Shown: positions 26,382-35,561, counted from the stretch's first letter. The stretch: 64,000 nucleotides of DNA from CAYXVJ01 sp964558445 (GCA_964558445.1 CAZLEA010000003.1:42560-106559); one strand, 5' to 3'. Notes: generated by a model not told the origin, from the letters alone. A program made the numbers and translations.

Positions 26382-27317
26382 ATGGAGACAAGATGGCGAT
26401 GGCGCATAAGAAGCGCTACGACTCTTCTGCTGGCGGCCCTGCTCGCATCGTGCAATCTGCCGATGTTCCCGACAGGACCGCCGACGAGGAGCAGTCAGAC
26501 GGAATCACGGCAATCGGAGAGCATGGCTCCGACCGATAGTCGTCAATCCGAGAGTCTGCCGACCGTGACGGAGAGTCGTCTCGAAACAAGTGAGAGCAGT
26601 ACAGTCGAAGCGGACCCGACACCGACAGCGAAACCTACTTTGACGCCTAGGCCATCGCCGTCACCGGTACCGACTGAGGCGCCGTACATAGATCGTGACT
26701 TCCGTAACATGAGCGAAGATGATCTGATGGAGTATCTTCTCATCCAGAGTATGGATGTATACGAACTGGTCTTCGATTATGGATACAGCCTGATGGTATC
26801 GGGTGACCAATCGCAGCTCCCGTCCGGACCCGGTCGAGATGTGTGGCTTGGCACGGACGACGAGGATAAGTTCACGCGCGAATTCTTGTTCACGATCGAT
26901 GAACGAGGCGATATCTATTATTACGAACTCAACGAGGATACATGGTATATCCACGCTGCGAATGCAGAATCGTTTATGGCTTATATAGACGATGACTTCA
27001 TGGTCCACGACGATTCGGATGATGATGAAGTCACGCTCTATCTTGATGAGGTCACTTGGGTTGACGATCACTCGGCACCCAACGGCTATCGCATCCTGAA
27101 TCCGGCCAAACTCTGGAAGTCCTACCTCGCCGACTTGTGGACCGACTGCTATGTTTGGCTCTATGTTGAAGAAGATAATGATATGGAGATCTTCTCGGTC
27201 AGTTTGGACTCGTTTCTCATGGAGCTCCTCCATCGAGGCGAACCGATGCTCGTATCGGTTTATCTTCGCGAGGACGGGACTACGATCGAACGTATCATTG
27301 AGCAATATGTGCCTTAA
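26382..27317 (+). CDS. Lipoprotein with Ser/Thr/Pro-rich spacer
   Basis: 311 residues. A Trp/Arg-rich n-region and hydrophobic core end in the lipobox ALLASC (Cys24). Residues 25-105 are a low-complexity spacer rich in Ser, Thr, Glu and Pro that could reach through the peptidoglycan. The rest is a very acidic globular domain (for example EDDLMEYLLIQSMDVYEL and the DDSDDDE cluster). No family recognised. It lies inside the YdjGHI-like cluster, tightly linked to the DUF4064-like gene. Confidence 0.72.
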   Translation: METRWRWRIRSATTLLLAALLASCNLPMFPTGPPTRSSQTESRQSESMAPTDSRQSESLPTVTESRLETSESSTVEADPTPTAKPTLTPRPSPSPVPTEAPYIDRDFRNMSEDDLMEYLLIQSMDVYELVFDYGYSLMVSGDQSQLPSGPGRDVWLGTDDEDKFTREFLFTIDERGDIYYYELNEDTWYIHAANAESFMAYIDDDFMVHDDSDDDEVTLYLDEVTWVDDHSAPNGYRILNPAKLWKSYLADLWTDCYVWLYVEEDNDMEIFSVSLDSFLMELLHRGEPMLVSVYLREDGTTIERIIEQYVP

Positions 27318-27354
27318 GCCACTAATCAAGAGATGACAAACGAAGGGGAATCTT

Positions 27355-28437
27355 ATGAGCATGACAGAATATAAGTGCCCGAACTGCGGAGCCGGTATAC
27401 AATTTAGCCCCGGTACCACGGAACTGAGGTGCGCGTATTGCGATTCCAAGATAAATATTGAAGTACTGATTCAATCACAGGCCAGAGAGCAAGAGCCATC
27501 TGTTATCCAAGCGGATTGGCAGTATGAGGGAAGCGACTGGACGGTCGGTGCAGAAGAGGGGATGGTCGTTTACAGTTGCCAATCTTGCAGTGCGGAGATT
27601 GTGGGCGATCATACGCTCGGAGCAACGACTTGCCCGTTTTGTGATAATCCGGTTGTGATGACAGCGACCTTCTCGGGTTCGCTCAAACCGGACCTGATCA
27701 TACCCTTCCAAGTGAGTAGAGAAGAGGCGCAAGCTGCCCTCAAGAAGCATTATCTGGGCAAGCGCCTCTTACCGTCTGTCTTCAAGAGTCGAAATCATCT
27801 TGAAGAGGTGAAGGGGGTCTATGTACCGTTTTGGTTATTCGATGCCGACGCGGATGCGAGGATTCATTATGATGCGAAGACGATTCGCGCATGGAGCGAC
27901 TCCTCCTACGATTACACAGAGACATCCGTTTACAAGATCGAGCGTGAGGGCAGCCTCAGTTTCGATGCAATCCCGATCGACGGCGCGAAGGCGATCGATG
28001 ATACGGTGATGGAATCTATCGAACCCTACGACCTGTCGGCAGCAATCGATTTTAACAGTGCTTATCTGGCAGGTTTCTTCGCTAACAAGTATGACGTAGA
28101 TGCCGAAACGAGTATCGGTCGAGCAGAGGAGCGAAGTCGTAACAGTACGATTCGTGCCTTCGAAGAGACTGTACGCGGCTACGATCAGGTGAGTGCTGTA
28201 CGAAGTGATATTCGGATCAACCAAGGACGCGTGCGCTATGCGCTCCTGCCTGTTTGGTTCCTGTCGACGAGGTGGCAAGATCAGAGCTACTCCTTTGCGA
28301 TGAACGGACAGACAGGTAAGTTCGTGGGTGACTTGCCGATGGACAAGCGCGCATATGTCAGCTGGCTGTTGAAGCTGTTTGGCATATCGTTTGTCGTGCT
28401 CTTGATTATCGGGCAGATCATAGCCGGTTGGCTCTAG
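27355..28437 (+). CDS. TFIIB-type zinc-ribbon membrane protein (YdjG-like)
   Basis: 360 residues. Two zinc ribbons open the protein: YKCPNCGAGIQF...LRCAYCDSK and YSCQSCSAEIV...TTCPFCDNP. The middle has the family signature PDLIIPFQVSREEAQAALKKHYLGKRLLPSVFK and VKGVYVPFWLFDADADA. One C-terminal membrane helix (FGISFVVLLIIGQIIAGWL) anchors it. In Bacillus subtilis the YdjG homologue forms a membrane complex with YdjH and recruits YdjI and PspA. Here the TPM gene follows after 12 bases, preserving the YdjG-YdjH pair. Confidence 0.87.
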   Translation: MSMTEYKCPNCGAGIQFSPGTTELRCAYCDSKINIEVLIQSQAREQEPSVIQADWQYEGSDWTVGAEEGMVVYSCQSCSAEIVGDHTLGATTCPFCDNPVVMTATFSGSLKPDLIIPFQVSREEAQAALKKHYLGKRLLPSVFKSRNHLEEVKGVYVPFWLFDADADARIHYDAKTIRAWSDSSYDYTETSVYKIEREGSLSFDAIPIDGAKAIDDTVMESIEPYDLSAAIDFNSAYLAGFFANKYDVDAETSIGRAEERSRNSTIRAFEETVRGYDQVSAVRSDIRINQGRVRYALLPVWFLSTRWQDQSYSFAMNGQTGKFVGDLPMDKRAYVSWLLKLFGISFVVLLIIGQIIAGWL

Positions 28438-28449
28438 GAGGTGGGGAAG

Positions 28450-29310
28450 ATGAAGTACGAACGGAAGATGAACCACAACATGCAGCGGACAGCCATCCGA
28501 ATCGGCTTGCTATTGCTGATCATCCTCTTGGCCTTGCCATCGAGCTTCGTTTGGGCTTCTGATGACGAGCGCTTGGTGCCTCGCTTCTACGATGAAGTCG
28601 GCTTGCTGACGGAATCGGAAGCTAGCCAACTTGAGAACTTACTGGATGAGATCAGTTTACGGCAATCATTTGACGTGAACGTCGTGGTAATTGCAGAGAT
28701 GGACGTAGACGGCTGGGATCCCGCCCGCTATGCTGCCGAGTATTATGAAGCGATGCATTTCGGGTTGGGGGATGGACAAGATGGAGCAATCTTACTTCTG
28801 ATCGATAGTAGCAGAGAGTTTGGTTTCGCAACCCTCGGGTACGGCATCGACGTGTTTACCTATGACGGTCAAGAATACCTCGATACCTTCTTCTTACCCT
28901 ACCTGCGTGAGGATCGCTATTATGATGCCTTCGTGGCGTTCGCCGAGGCGACAGACGACTTCGTTCGTCAAGCAGATAGCGGAGCACCGTACGATCGGGA
29001 CAATATACCGAAGTCGGCGGAGGAAGTAAGTCGTAATCGCGGTATTGCTGCACTCGCAAGTTTGGTCCTGGCGCTAGTCGTCGCGTTTGGCGTAACAAGC
29101 GTATGGCGTGGCGAACTGAAGAGTGTCCGACCCGTTGACACGGCCGGCGAGTATGTGCTCCGTGACAGTATGAGGTTGACACGCAATGTAGACGCCTTCA
29201 TGTACAGCTATATCAACAAGTCGAAGCGAGTCGAGTCTAGCTCATCATCGTCTTCTTCCGGTACTACATCGTCCGGCAGCTCATATAGCGGTCATAGCGG
29301 CAAATACTGA
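28450..29310 (+). CDS. TPM-domain membrane protein (YdjH/YgcG-like)
   Basis: 286 residues from the ATG at 28450, eight bases after AGGAGG. A signal peptide or N-terminal anchor (residues 18-38) precedes the extracytoplasmic TPM domain: FYDEVGLLTESEASQLENLL, FDVNVVVIAEMD, LGDGQDGAILLLIDSSREFG and YGIDVFTYDGQ. A second membrane helix (about 195-215: GIAALASLVLALVVAFGVT) leads to a short cytoplasmic tail ending in a Ser/Gly-rich stretch (SSSSSSSGTTSSGSS). The tail length and Ser/Gly end are typical of the family. Partner of the YdjG-like protein. Confidence 0.88.
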   Translation: MKYERKMNHNMQRTAIRIGLLLLIILLALPSSFVWASDDERLVPRFYDEVGLLTESEASQLENLLDEISLRQSFDVNVVVIAEMDVDGWDPARYAAEYYEAMHFGLGDGQDGAILLLIDSSREFGFATLGYGIDVFTYDGQEYLDTFFLPYLREDRYYDAFVAFAEATDDFVRQADSGAPYDRDNIPKSAEEVSRNRGIAALASLVLALVVAFGVTSVWRGELKSVRPVDTAGEYVLRDSMRLTRNVDAFMYSYINKSKRVESSSSSSSSGTTSSGSSYSGHSGKY

Positions 29311-29348
29311 TAGACTGATTTAATTTCGATGAATTGAAGGAGTGGACT

Positions 29349-29849
29349 ATGCAAGATCAGATGCAGTTTGAATTCGCAAGCATACCGCATACGCTGGAAG
29401 CACTGCAGGCTCTGCCCGAGGCCAGCCTGATGTCGCCTCATGCAACCGCTGCTCTCACGGTTCTCGTACTCTGTGGCTATGAGCAAGATCCGAATGAGAC
29501 GTATAGAATGCTGGACTATCTGTCGGGGCCCAAACCGCTTAGCCCCTTCGATAAGCAATTCCTGCGTGATCGACTCAGCGGTAAATACTACAAGCCCTAC
29601 TCCTTCTTCGAGGGAGCAAGGCCTGAGAATAACTATTCGGCAAACATGCCTTATCGAATAACGGTTTCGGCAGGACCCTATAGCTACGGTGAGCCAGGCT
29701 ATGCCAAGCTACAGATTCGTTCGTCCGGTGCAGATTCCGTGCGAGAGATTAAGCTTCGGCAGAAGGGCAGTACGGGCGAGTGGTTCCTCTGGGAGAATTA
29801 TCTGCTGGCCGATATCCGCCAACCAGTAGCGGCGGACCCATGGGCATAG
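29349..29849 (+). CDS. DUF6935-like protein
   Basis: 166 residues from the ATG at 29349, after AAGGAG at 29336-29341. The pattern ALQALPEASLMSPHATAALT, YLSGPKPLSPFDKQFLRDRL, YSFFEGARPENNYSANMPY and LQIRSSGADSVREIKLRQK matches a family I know as DUF6935, common in Clostridia. No signal peptide, so cytoplasmic. Function unknown. It is the last gene of the envelope cluster, 38 bases after the TPM gene, and faces the convergent chromate transporter. Confidence 0.78.
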   Translation: MQDQMQFEFASIPHTLEALQALPEASLMSPHATAALTVLVLCGYEQDPNETYRMLDYLSGPKPLSPFDKQFLRDRLSGKYYKPYSFFEGARPENNYSANMPYRITVSAGPYSYGEPGYAKLQIRSSGADSVREIKLRQKGSTGEWFLWENYLLADIRQPVAADPWA

Positions 29850-29881
29850 CGTAAGCTACGATGCGTCCGGCTACTTGGTGG

Positions 29882-30445
29882 TTACACTAGCAAATAGAGG
29901 ATACCGCCTACGACACCGGAGCCGAGCATGACGTAGATGGGGTTGAGCTTCCATTTGCGCAAGACTACGAAGCCGGCAGTGAAGAGCCCGAGCGAGATCC
30001 AATTGATGGCATCGACGCTCCATGTGACTCCTGTTTGGCCCCAGATTGCGAAGATGAAGATCGTCAGACCGGCTGAGGCGATCAATGCGACGACGGCAGG
30101 CCTGAGCCCGGCCAAGACACCTTGTATAACATTTAGATTCTTGTACTTATAGTAGAGCCAAGCCAGAAACGAGACAATAATACAAGCCGGCAGGATACAG
30201 CCGAGGGTTGCCACCAGCGCGCCAGGCATGCCGGCTATATGCATGCCGACGAACGTTGCGGAGTTGATACCGATCGGACCGGGTGTCATCTCGGCTATTG
30301 TGATCAAGTCCGTGAACTCGGTCATGGTCAGCCAGCCATGGAGCTCGACGACTTGGTATTGGATCAGCGGGATGGAGGCCATACCGCCACCGAAGCTGAA
30401 GAGACCGATTTGGATATAGCTCCAGAGTATTTCGAGTAGAATCAT
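29882..30445 (-). CDS. Chromate transporter, second half-protein
   Basis: 187 residues, one CHR domain: GLFSFGGGMASIPLIQYQVV, DLITIAEMTPGPIGINSATFVG, LVATLGCILPACIIVSF and five to six helices. Short-chain ChrA proteins work as a pair encoded side by side, and this one overlaps its partner by four bases (ATGA). The family exports chromate; in anaerobes the physiological anion is often unknown. Confidence 0.93.
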   Translation of the reverse strand: MILLEILWSYIQIGLFSFGGGMASIPLIQYQVVELHGWLTMTEFTDLITIAEMTPGPIGINSATFVGMHIAGMPGALVATLGCILPACIIVSFLAWLYYKYKNLNVIQGVLAGLRPAVVALIASAGLTIFIFAIWGQTGVTWSVDAINWISLGLFTAGFVVLRKWKLNPIYVMLGSGVVGGILYLLV

Positions 30446-31023
30446 TTGTTGTCACCTGCAAGCTTCCCTATTTTGTCCAAATAGAGGACCTTGATCGCTC
30501 CGATTACGCCGCAAGCGAGGATGATGAAGGCGACATTGATCTTGAGGAAATAGGTAGCGACAAACGCGAGCACCATCAACAAGATGGGCAAGACCTCTCG
30601 TTCCTTCGTGATGTTGCCGCCAAGTCCGATGACGACGTCGGCGATGACCGCGGCTACACCGGCTTGCATACCGTTTAATACGGCATTGACGATGACGTTA
30701 TCGCGGAAGGCTTGGTAGAACAGCGAGATAATCGAGATAATAATCAGAGGAGGGAGCACCGTACCCAGTATGCTGATCACGGCGCCTATGACGCCCGCCA
30801 CGCGGTAACCGAGCAGGATCGCGGCATTGACGGCAACCGCACCGGGTGTTGATTGGGCGATCGCGGCGAGGTTTAGCATCTCGTCTTGCTCGATCCACTT
30901 GAGGTCGTCCACAAACTTCTTCTTCATCAAGGGGATGATTACGAACCCGCCACCGAAGGTGAAGGCGCTCAGGTAGAAGGTAGAGGTAAATAATTTCAGG
31001 TATAGTTTCTTATCTTTGATCAC
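30442..31023 (-). CDS. Chromate transporter, first half-protein
   Basis: 193 residues from the GTG at 31023 on the minus strand, seven bases after AGGAGG (31036-31031); the TTG at 31029 sits only one base from that site. CHR-domain blocks: TFYLSAFTFGGGFVIIPLMKK and NLAAIAQSTPGAVAVNAAILLG. It forms a two-gene unit with the second half-protein. The PAP2 gene upstream has its own terminator in between. Confidence 0.93.
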   Translation of the reverse strand: MIKDKKLYLKLFTSTFYLSAFTFGGGFVIIPLMKKKFVDDLKWIEQDEMLNLAAIAQSTPGAVAVNAAILLGYRVAGVIGAVISILGTVLPPLIIISIISLFYQAFRDNVIVNAVLNGMQAGVAAVIADVVIGLGGNITKEREVLPILLMVLAFVATYFLKINVAFIILACGVIGAIKVLYLDKIGKLAGDNK

Positions 31024-31084
31024 TTGCAATCCTCCTGTCTATTTATTATCCACTTCCGACAGGCGTTTCACAAATCACAAAACA

Positions 31085-31117
31085 GAGAAGGACGCCCATA
31101 GCCATGGCCTCCTTCTC
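31085..31117 (-). terminator. Terminator of the PAP2 gene
   Basis: On the minus strand GAGAAGGA (31117-31110) pairs with TCCTTCTC (31092-31085), with further inner pairing, followed by TGTTTTG. Confidence 0.75.
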
Positions 31118-31141
31118 GTTAGATACCATATAGAAGAGTCG

Positions 31142-31714
31142 TTAACGCGTGATATCTGCTCTTGAACCCGTTGTTCTTCTTCTATTGATTTGTGATTGGA
31201 TCAGTCGATCGCCATAGACGACAAGAGAGGCCATGAGGATACCGACCGCACTACCAACCAACACATCGAGCGGGTAGTGCATACCGACATAGAGCCTGGA
31301 GAAGGCAAGTAGGACAGCTAAGACGAGGGCTGTAGGCCTAAGGAAGTTCTTCTCGCGAAGGACGAGTACGAATCCGCTGCCAAAGGCCGTCGAAGCATGC
31401 CCCGACGGGAAGGATGATTCGTGGTGCTCGGCGATGAGATGGCGCACCCCCACAAGCGATTCATAAGGTCTTGGCCTGTTGATCAGTTCCTTCAAGAACA
31501 GATTGTTCAGCAAGTGGGTCAAGAGCAGAGAGACAAGCATCAGCACGCCGCTTCGTCTCGTCTGCTTGAAGAACAGAAGCACGAGGCCCGTCAAGATCCA
31601 GATGATGCCGAAGTCGCCCAAGGCCGTGAAGCGGATAAAAAAGAAGTCCAGAGCCTTACTCTGTGTGAGCTCCTGTAAGCGCAGAAGCAGTTCGCCGTCC
31701 CATGTCGGAAACAT
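31142..31714 (-). CDS. PAP2-family phosphatase
   Basis: 190 residues with five or six membrane helices. All three PAP2 motifs are visible: KELINRPRPYESL, SSFPSGHAST and SRLYVGMHYPLDVLVG. Members dephosphorylate undecaprenyl pyrophosphate or phosphatidic acid at the membrane. The ATG follows a GAGGATATAG stretch on the minus strand. The basic tail (NRRRTTGSRADITR) is cytoplasmic. Whether it is a BcrC-like undecaprenyl pyrophosphatase cannot be told. Confidence 0.9.
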   Translation of the reverse strand: MFPTWDGELLLRLQELTQSKALDFFFIRFTALGDFGIIWILTGLVLLFFKQTRRSGVLMLVSLLLTHLLNNLFLKELINRPRPYESLVGVRHLIAEHHESSFPSGHASTAFGSGFVLVLREKNFLRPTALVLAVLLAFSRLYVGMHYPLDVLVGSAVGILMASLVVYGDRLIQSQINRRRTTGSRADITR

Positions 31715-31823
31715 AAGCTATATCCTCACTCTCATACTTGATCCTTGAATTGTTTCTATATTGTACACTTACCAGAACCACGCTTAGGACTCTGCCGTGC
31801 CCGCTCCCGTGCCAATATTGTGC

Positions 31824-31851
31824 TTCGACGCTGTTTCGTGTATATTGTAAT
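31824..31851 (+). promoter_or_regulatory. Promoter of the pheST T-box transcript
   Basis: TTCGAC (31824-31829), a 16-base spacer and TGTAAT (31846-31851), a moderate match that puts the start just before the T-box stem I. Confidence 0.5.
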
Positions 31852-31856
31852 TTGAA

Positions 31857-32076
31857 TTGCGTGGACGGGGAAGAGTCTGCCGCGTTGCTTGGTACAGAGA
31901 GTTTCGCCATGGCTGGAAGCGAAGCCGACAGCAGGCAGGATGTTCACCCCCTGAGCTGAGGCCCTAGGTCTCCGGTAGGACCGTTATCCCTATTTAGAGC
32001 GGTCGATTCTTCGTGAATCGGCAACTTGGGTGGTACCGCGTATTGACGTCCCATGGTTTAGACCATGGGCTTTTTT
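31857..32076 (+). promoter_or_regulatory. T-box riboswitch for phenylalanine (tRNA-Phe sensing)
   Basis: The leader has the classic parts in order: stem I start with GACGGGGAAGAG, an AGAGAG stretch (31895-31900 region), a hairpin, the specifier TTC at 31943-31945 (phenylalanine), the T-box GGGTGGTACCGCG at 32028-32040, and a terminator (CCCATGG 32050-32056 with CCATGGG 32063-32069, then six Ts). Uncharged tRNA-Phe pairing with the specifier and T-box should favour the antiterminator and switch on pheST. This fills the 378-base space between the PAP2 gene and pheS. Confidence 0.95.
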
Positions 32077-32092
32077 GATTCTAGGAGGAAAT

Positions 32093-33130
32093 ATGTTTGA
32101 AGAGATGAAGCAGTTGCGTGCTGAGGCCATCGCTGCGATCGAGCGGAGCGGTTCGATGGATGATCTGGCCGAGATACGCCAGCAATTGATGGGGAAGAAG
32201 GGTAGCCTCACCGTGCTCTTGAAGGAGATCGGTCGTCAAGCAGCCGAGCTTCGCAAGGAGCTCGGTCAAGAGGGTAATCGCGTGAAGCAAGCAATCGCTT
32301 ATGCCATCGAGATGCGTGCGGAGGCGATTATCGCGAACAGCTCGCACCTGGCAGGTGACGTCGATTTGACGATGCCGGGCTTGCCGCCTACCCGCGGTGC
32401 GCTTCATCCCATCACACAGATGGCCTATGATCTAAACGATGCATTTCGCTCGCTTGGTTTCGAGGTCTTCTCAGAAGACGAGATTACTAGCGAATCCTAT
32501 GCCTTCGATAAGCTCAACTTCCCGGATGACCATCCCGCTCGCGAGACGATGGATACTTATTGGCTGAAGTCGGATACGAAGACAAGCGGCACCGAGCGCC
32601 TCTGTCTGCGACCACATCTGACCGGTGCTTCGGTACGCTACCTCTTACAACACGGTGCACCCGCGAGATTCGTCTATCCGGGCCGCGTCTTCCGTAACGA
32701 AGCGACGGATGCCAGACACGAGCGCGCCTTCTTCCAGTATGAAGCGTTGATTGTGGATAGAGACTTCTCCTTTGCCTCCGGACAGCTGTTTATCAAGACG
32801 ATATTGGAGAAGGTCTTCGGTCATGACGTACCGATTCGCATGCGTGCCGGCTTCTTCCCCTTCGTCGAACCGGGCTTCGAGATCGATATGCAGTGCCAGG
32901 TATGCCATGGCGAAGGCTGCAAGGTTTGTAAGCATGTCGGTTGGATCGAGGTTATGCCGGGCGGCGTACCGCATCCCAACGTATTGAAGGCAGCAGGCCT
33001 CGATCCGAGCGAGTGGTCCGGCTTCTATATCAATATCGGTTTGGATCGCTTGGTCATGATGCGCTATGGTGTTGACGATGTTCGCCTGTTCAACAGTGCG
33101 GATCTGCGCTTCTTGTCGCAATTTTCTTAA
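32093..33130 (+). CDS. pheS: Phenylalanyl-tRNA synthetase alpha subunit
   Basis: 345 residues from the ATG at 32093, directly after AGGAGG; the reading frame extends upstream into the T-box terminator, which is not translated. N-terminal coiled coil (residues 1-85), then the class II core with DVDLTMPG, HPITQMAYDLNDAF, LRPHLTGASVRYL, RVFRNEATDARHERAFFQYE and GLDRLVMMRYG. It carries the catalytic site of the alpha2-beta2 enzyme. A cysteine motif (CQVCHGEGCKVC) lies in the region before the final helix, as in several clostridial PheS proteins. Confidence 0.98.
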   Translation: MFEEMKQLRAEAIAAIERSGSMDDLAEIRQQLMGKKGSLTVLLKEIGRQAAELRKELGQEGNRVKQAIAYAIEMRAEAIIANSSHLAGDVDLTMPGLPPTRGALHPITQMAYDLNDAFRSLGFEVFSEDEITSESYAFDKLNFPDDHPARETMDTYWLKSDTKTSGTERLCLRPHLTGASVRYLLQHGAPARFVYPGRVFRNEATDARHERAFFQYEALIVDRDFSFASGQLFIKTILEKVFGHDVPIRMRAGFFPFVEPGFEIDMQCQVCHGEGCKVCKHVGWIEVMPGGVPHPNVLKAAGLDPSEWSGFYINIGLDRLVMMRYGVDDVRLFNSADLRFLSQFS

Positions 33131-33140
33131 GAGGTAGAAG

Positions 33141-35561
33141 ATGAAATTATCACTGAATTGGTTAAGAGACTATGTAGATTTGCCGGCCGACCTCAGCATG
33201 GAGCAGCTTGCTTATGACCTGACGATGCGCACGGTCGAAGTCGAGGGGGTAGAGAACCTCAAATCAATGCAAGACGGCATCGTTGTCGGTGTGATCCTGG
33301 AGGTCGGTCCACACCCAAATGCGGATATGCTTCGTGTCTGCCAAGTCGATGCAGGACAAGACCATACGCTGCAGATCGTCTGCGGAGGCTCGAATCTCTA
33401 TGTGGATCAGAAGGTCGCCGTAGCGGTACCGGGGTCGATGGTGCGCTGGCATGGCGAGGGCGAGCCGGTCGAGATCAAGGCCGCAGAACTTCGCGGCGTG
33501 CTAAGCGAGGGCATGATCTGCGGTGCCAATGAGCTGGATTTGGAAGAACTGTTCCCTGCAGAGGACGAACACGAGATCTTGGATCTCCGAGACTTCGAGG
33601 CAGAAGCAGGAGCCGCGCTCGGCGATGTTCTCGAATTAGACGACTATATTCTTGAGATCGACAACAAGTCGATGACCAACCGGCCGGATCTCTGGGGCCA
33701 CTACGGCATGGCGCGCGAACTTGCGGCGATCTATAAGCTGAAACTTCGCCCGATCGAACCGGCTACTCTGCCGGAGGATCTCGCGGCCTATCCCGTACGC
33801 ATCGAGAGCGACCGCTGCATGCGCTATACGGCGGCGATCTTCGAGGATGTTACGGTTCAGAAGTCGCCTTATTGGCTCGCGAAGCGACTCTGGTCCGTCG
33901 GTCTGCGACCGATCAACAATCTGGTGGATATAACGAACTACGTCATGCTCTCCAGCGGTCAACCAACCCACGGTTTTGACCTCTCGCATGTGTCAAACGG
34001 CATCGTGGTTCGCAAGGCCTTGGCCGGTGAGGAGCTCGAGTTACTTGATGAGACCGAGCTATCTCTGGATACAGAGGATCTGTTGATAACCGATGGTGAG
34101 CAGCCGCTGGCGTTGGCGGGTGTCATGGGTGGCAAAAAGGATTCCATCCTCCCCGAAACCACCAGCATGATTCTGGAGCTTGCCTCGTTCAATGCGCTAT
34201 CTGTCAGGAGAACCGCTACGCGTCACGGTGTACGTACCGAGTCCTCGACCCGTTTCGAGAAGAATATAGATACGCAGCGTGTAGACCTGGCCCTAGCAAT
34301 GTCGCTGGAATTGATCCGAGACTTATTGCCCGAGGCTAAACTCACAGGCTTCGGTGAAGCATATACAGCTACGACCGAGAGAGAAGAGATCTTGCTTCCG
34401 CTTGCCTTCTTGGCGAGTCGCATCGGCCGTGAGATTACGGTAGCGGATGTCGAAGAGAGCCTCCTGCCGCTAGGCTTCGAATTGACTGCGATCGACGAGG
34501 AACACGTGCAGGTTCGTGTACCGGTCTGGCGTTCCACAGGCGATGTATCGCTGGTTGATGACCTCTTGGAGGAAGTCGCCCGCATGATCGGCTATGAGAA
34601 CTTCGACTTCATCCCGACGAAGATCGAACTGACGCATTTCGTCAATCAGCGAGAGGTGGAAGTCGAGCGTAGGATTCGCGAGACGCTTGCCGCCAGAGCC
34701 GGATTCCAAGAGATCTTCACCTACCCCTGGGTACATGAAGACTACATCGATGCGGCCGGCCTCGATACGAGTATGATGCTCGAGCTCGAAGCACCGCCGG
34801 CACCCGAGGAGCGCTTCCTACGCGCCTCGCTCGTACCCGGTATGATCGAGAGCATCGTTAAGAACCTTCGCTACTACGATCATTTCAAACTGTTCGAACT
34901 GACACAAGTCTATCGCCCTGGCAGTTACAGCCCTTCACAAGCCGACGAAGTCCTGCCGATTCAAGAGCGCATGCTCTGCGGCGCGCTGGTCGGAGACGAG
35001 CCCATGACCTTGTTCCGTGAAGCCAAGGGCGTGATAGAAGCGCTCCCCCGCTATGCACAGGTGGAGACGCTCGGATTCGTGCAGGAGAAGAAGCCGGCGT
35101 GGGCAGACCCCAAGATGTGGCTGAATATCACAAACCCCAAGGGGGATGTGATCGGATCACTTGCGCTCTTATCGATTCAGGCCGAACACAAGGCCGGCAT
35201 CAAGCATCACTTGGCCGTCTTGTTCGAATTGAATGTTGAGGCCCTGGAGGCGCTGGCGTCGCGCGGTGGCTCTTATCGACCGCTACCCTTGTACCCCGAA
35301 GTCTGGCAGGATCTAAACGTTGTCGTGCCAACCTCTGTCGCTTGGGCGGACATCGCCCGTGTGCTGGAGGGGAAGGTCCGTCGTATCCGCTTCATCGAAG
35401 AGTACCAGGGCAAGCAGCTGGCGATAGGCAGCAAGTCCGTGATCTTCCGCTATTGGATCGGTTCTGACAAGGGCACACTGACATCGGAAGAGATCGCAGC
35501 CGTAAATACAGAGATTGTCCATGCCTTGGAAACCGAGGTTGGTGCTACACTTCGTCACTAA
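33141..35561 (+). CDS. pheT: Phenylalanyl-tRNA synthetase beta subunit
   Basis: 806 residues, the standard length. N-terminal domain MKLSLNWLRDYVDL, the EMAP-like tRNA-binding fold (VVGVILEVGPHPNADMLRVC), B3/B4 editing region (RPINNLVDITNYVMLSSGQPTHGFD), the B5 domain, a catalytic-like core (PAPEERFLRASLVPGMIESI) and a C-terminal anticodon-binding fold (LPLYPEVWQDLNVVVP). It follows pheS by ten bases under the T-box, and a strong hairpin closes the operon. Confidence 0.98.
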   Translation: MKLSLNWLRDYVDLPADLSMEQLAYDLTMRTVEVEGVENLKSMQDGIVVGVILEVGPHPNADMLRVCQVDAGQDHTLQIVCGGSNLYVDQKVAVAVPGSMVRWHGEGEPVEIKAAELRGVLSEGMICGANELDLEELFPAEDEHEILDLRDFEAEAGAALGDVLELDDYILEIDNKSMTNRPDLWGHYGMARELAAIYKLKLRPIEPATLPEDLAAYPVRIESDRCMRYTAAIFEDVTVQKSPYWLAKRLWSVGLRPINNLVDITNYVMLSSGQPTHGFDLSHVSNGIVVRKALAGEELELLDETELSLDTEDLLITDGEQPLALAGVMGGKKDSILPETTSMILELASFNALSVRRTATRHGVRTESSTRFEKNIDTQRVDLALAMSLELIRDLLPEAKLTGFGEAYTATTEREEILLPLAFLASRIGREITVADVEESLLPLGFELTAIDEEHVQVRVPVWRSTGDVSLVDDLLEEVARMIGYENFDFIPTKIELTHFVNQREVEVERRIRETLAARAGFQEIFTYPWVHEDYIDAAGLDTSMMLELEAPPAPEERFLRASLVPGMIESIVKNLRYYDHFKLFELTQVYRPGSYSPSQADEVLPIQERMLCGALVGDEPMTLFREAKGVIEALPRYAQVETLGFVQEKKPAWADPKMWLNITNPKGDVIGSLALLSIQAEHKAGIKHHLAVLFELNVEALEALASRGGSYRPLPLYPEVWQDLNVVVPTSVAWADIARVLEGKVRRIRFIEEYQGKQLAIGSKSVIFRYWIGSDKGTLTSEEIAAVNTEIVHALETEVGATLRH

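Noticed and set aside
29882..31023. A frameshifted full-length ChrA
   Set aside because: Each half is a complete single-domain CHR protein with its own start, and the four-base overlap is the normal layout of paired short chromate transporters.
32030..32092. Extended PheS start upstream of 32093
   Set aside because: Those codons cover the T-box and its terminator; the ATG at 32093 has an ideal AGGAGG.
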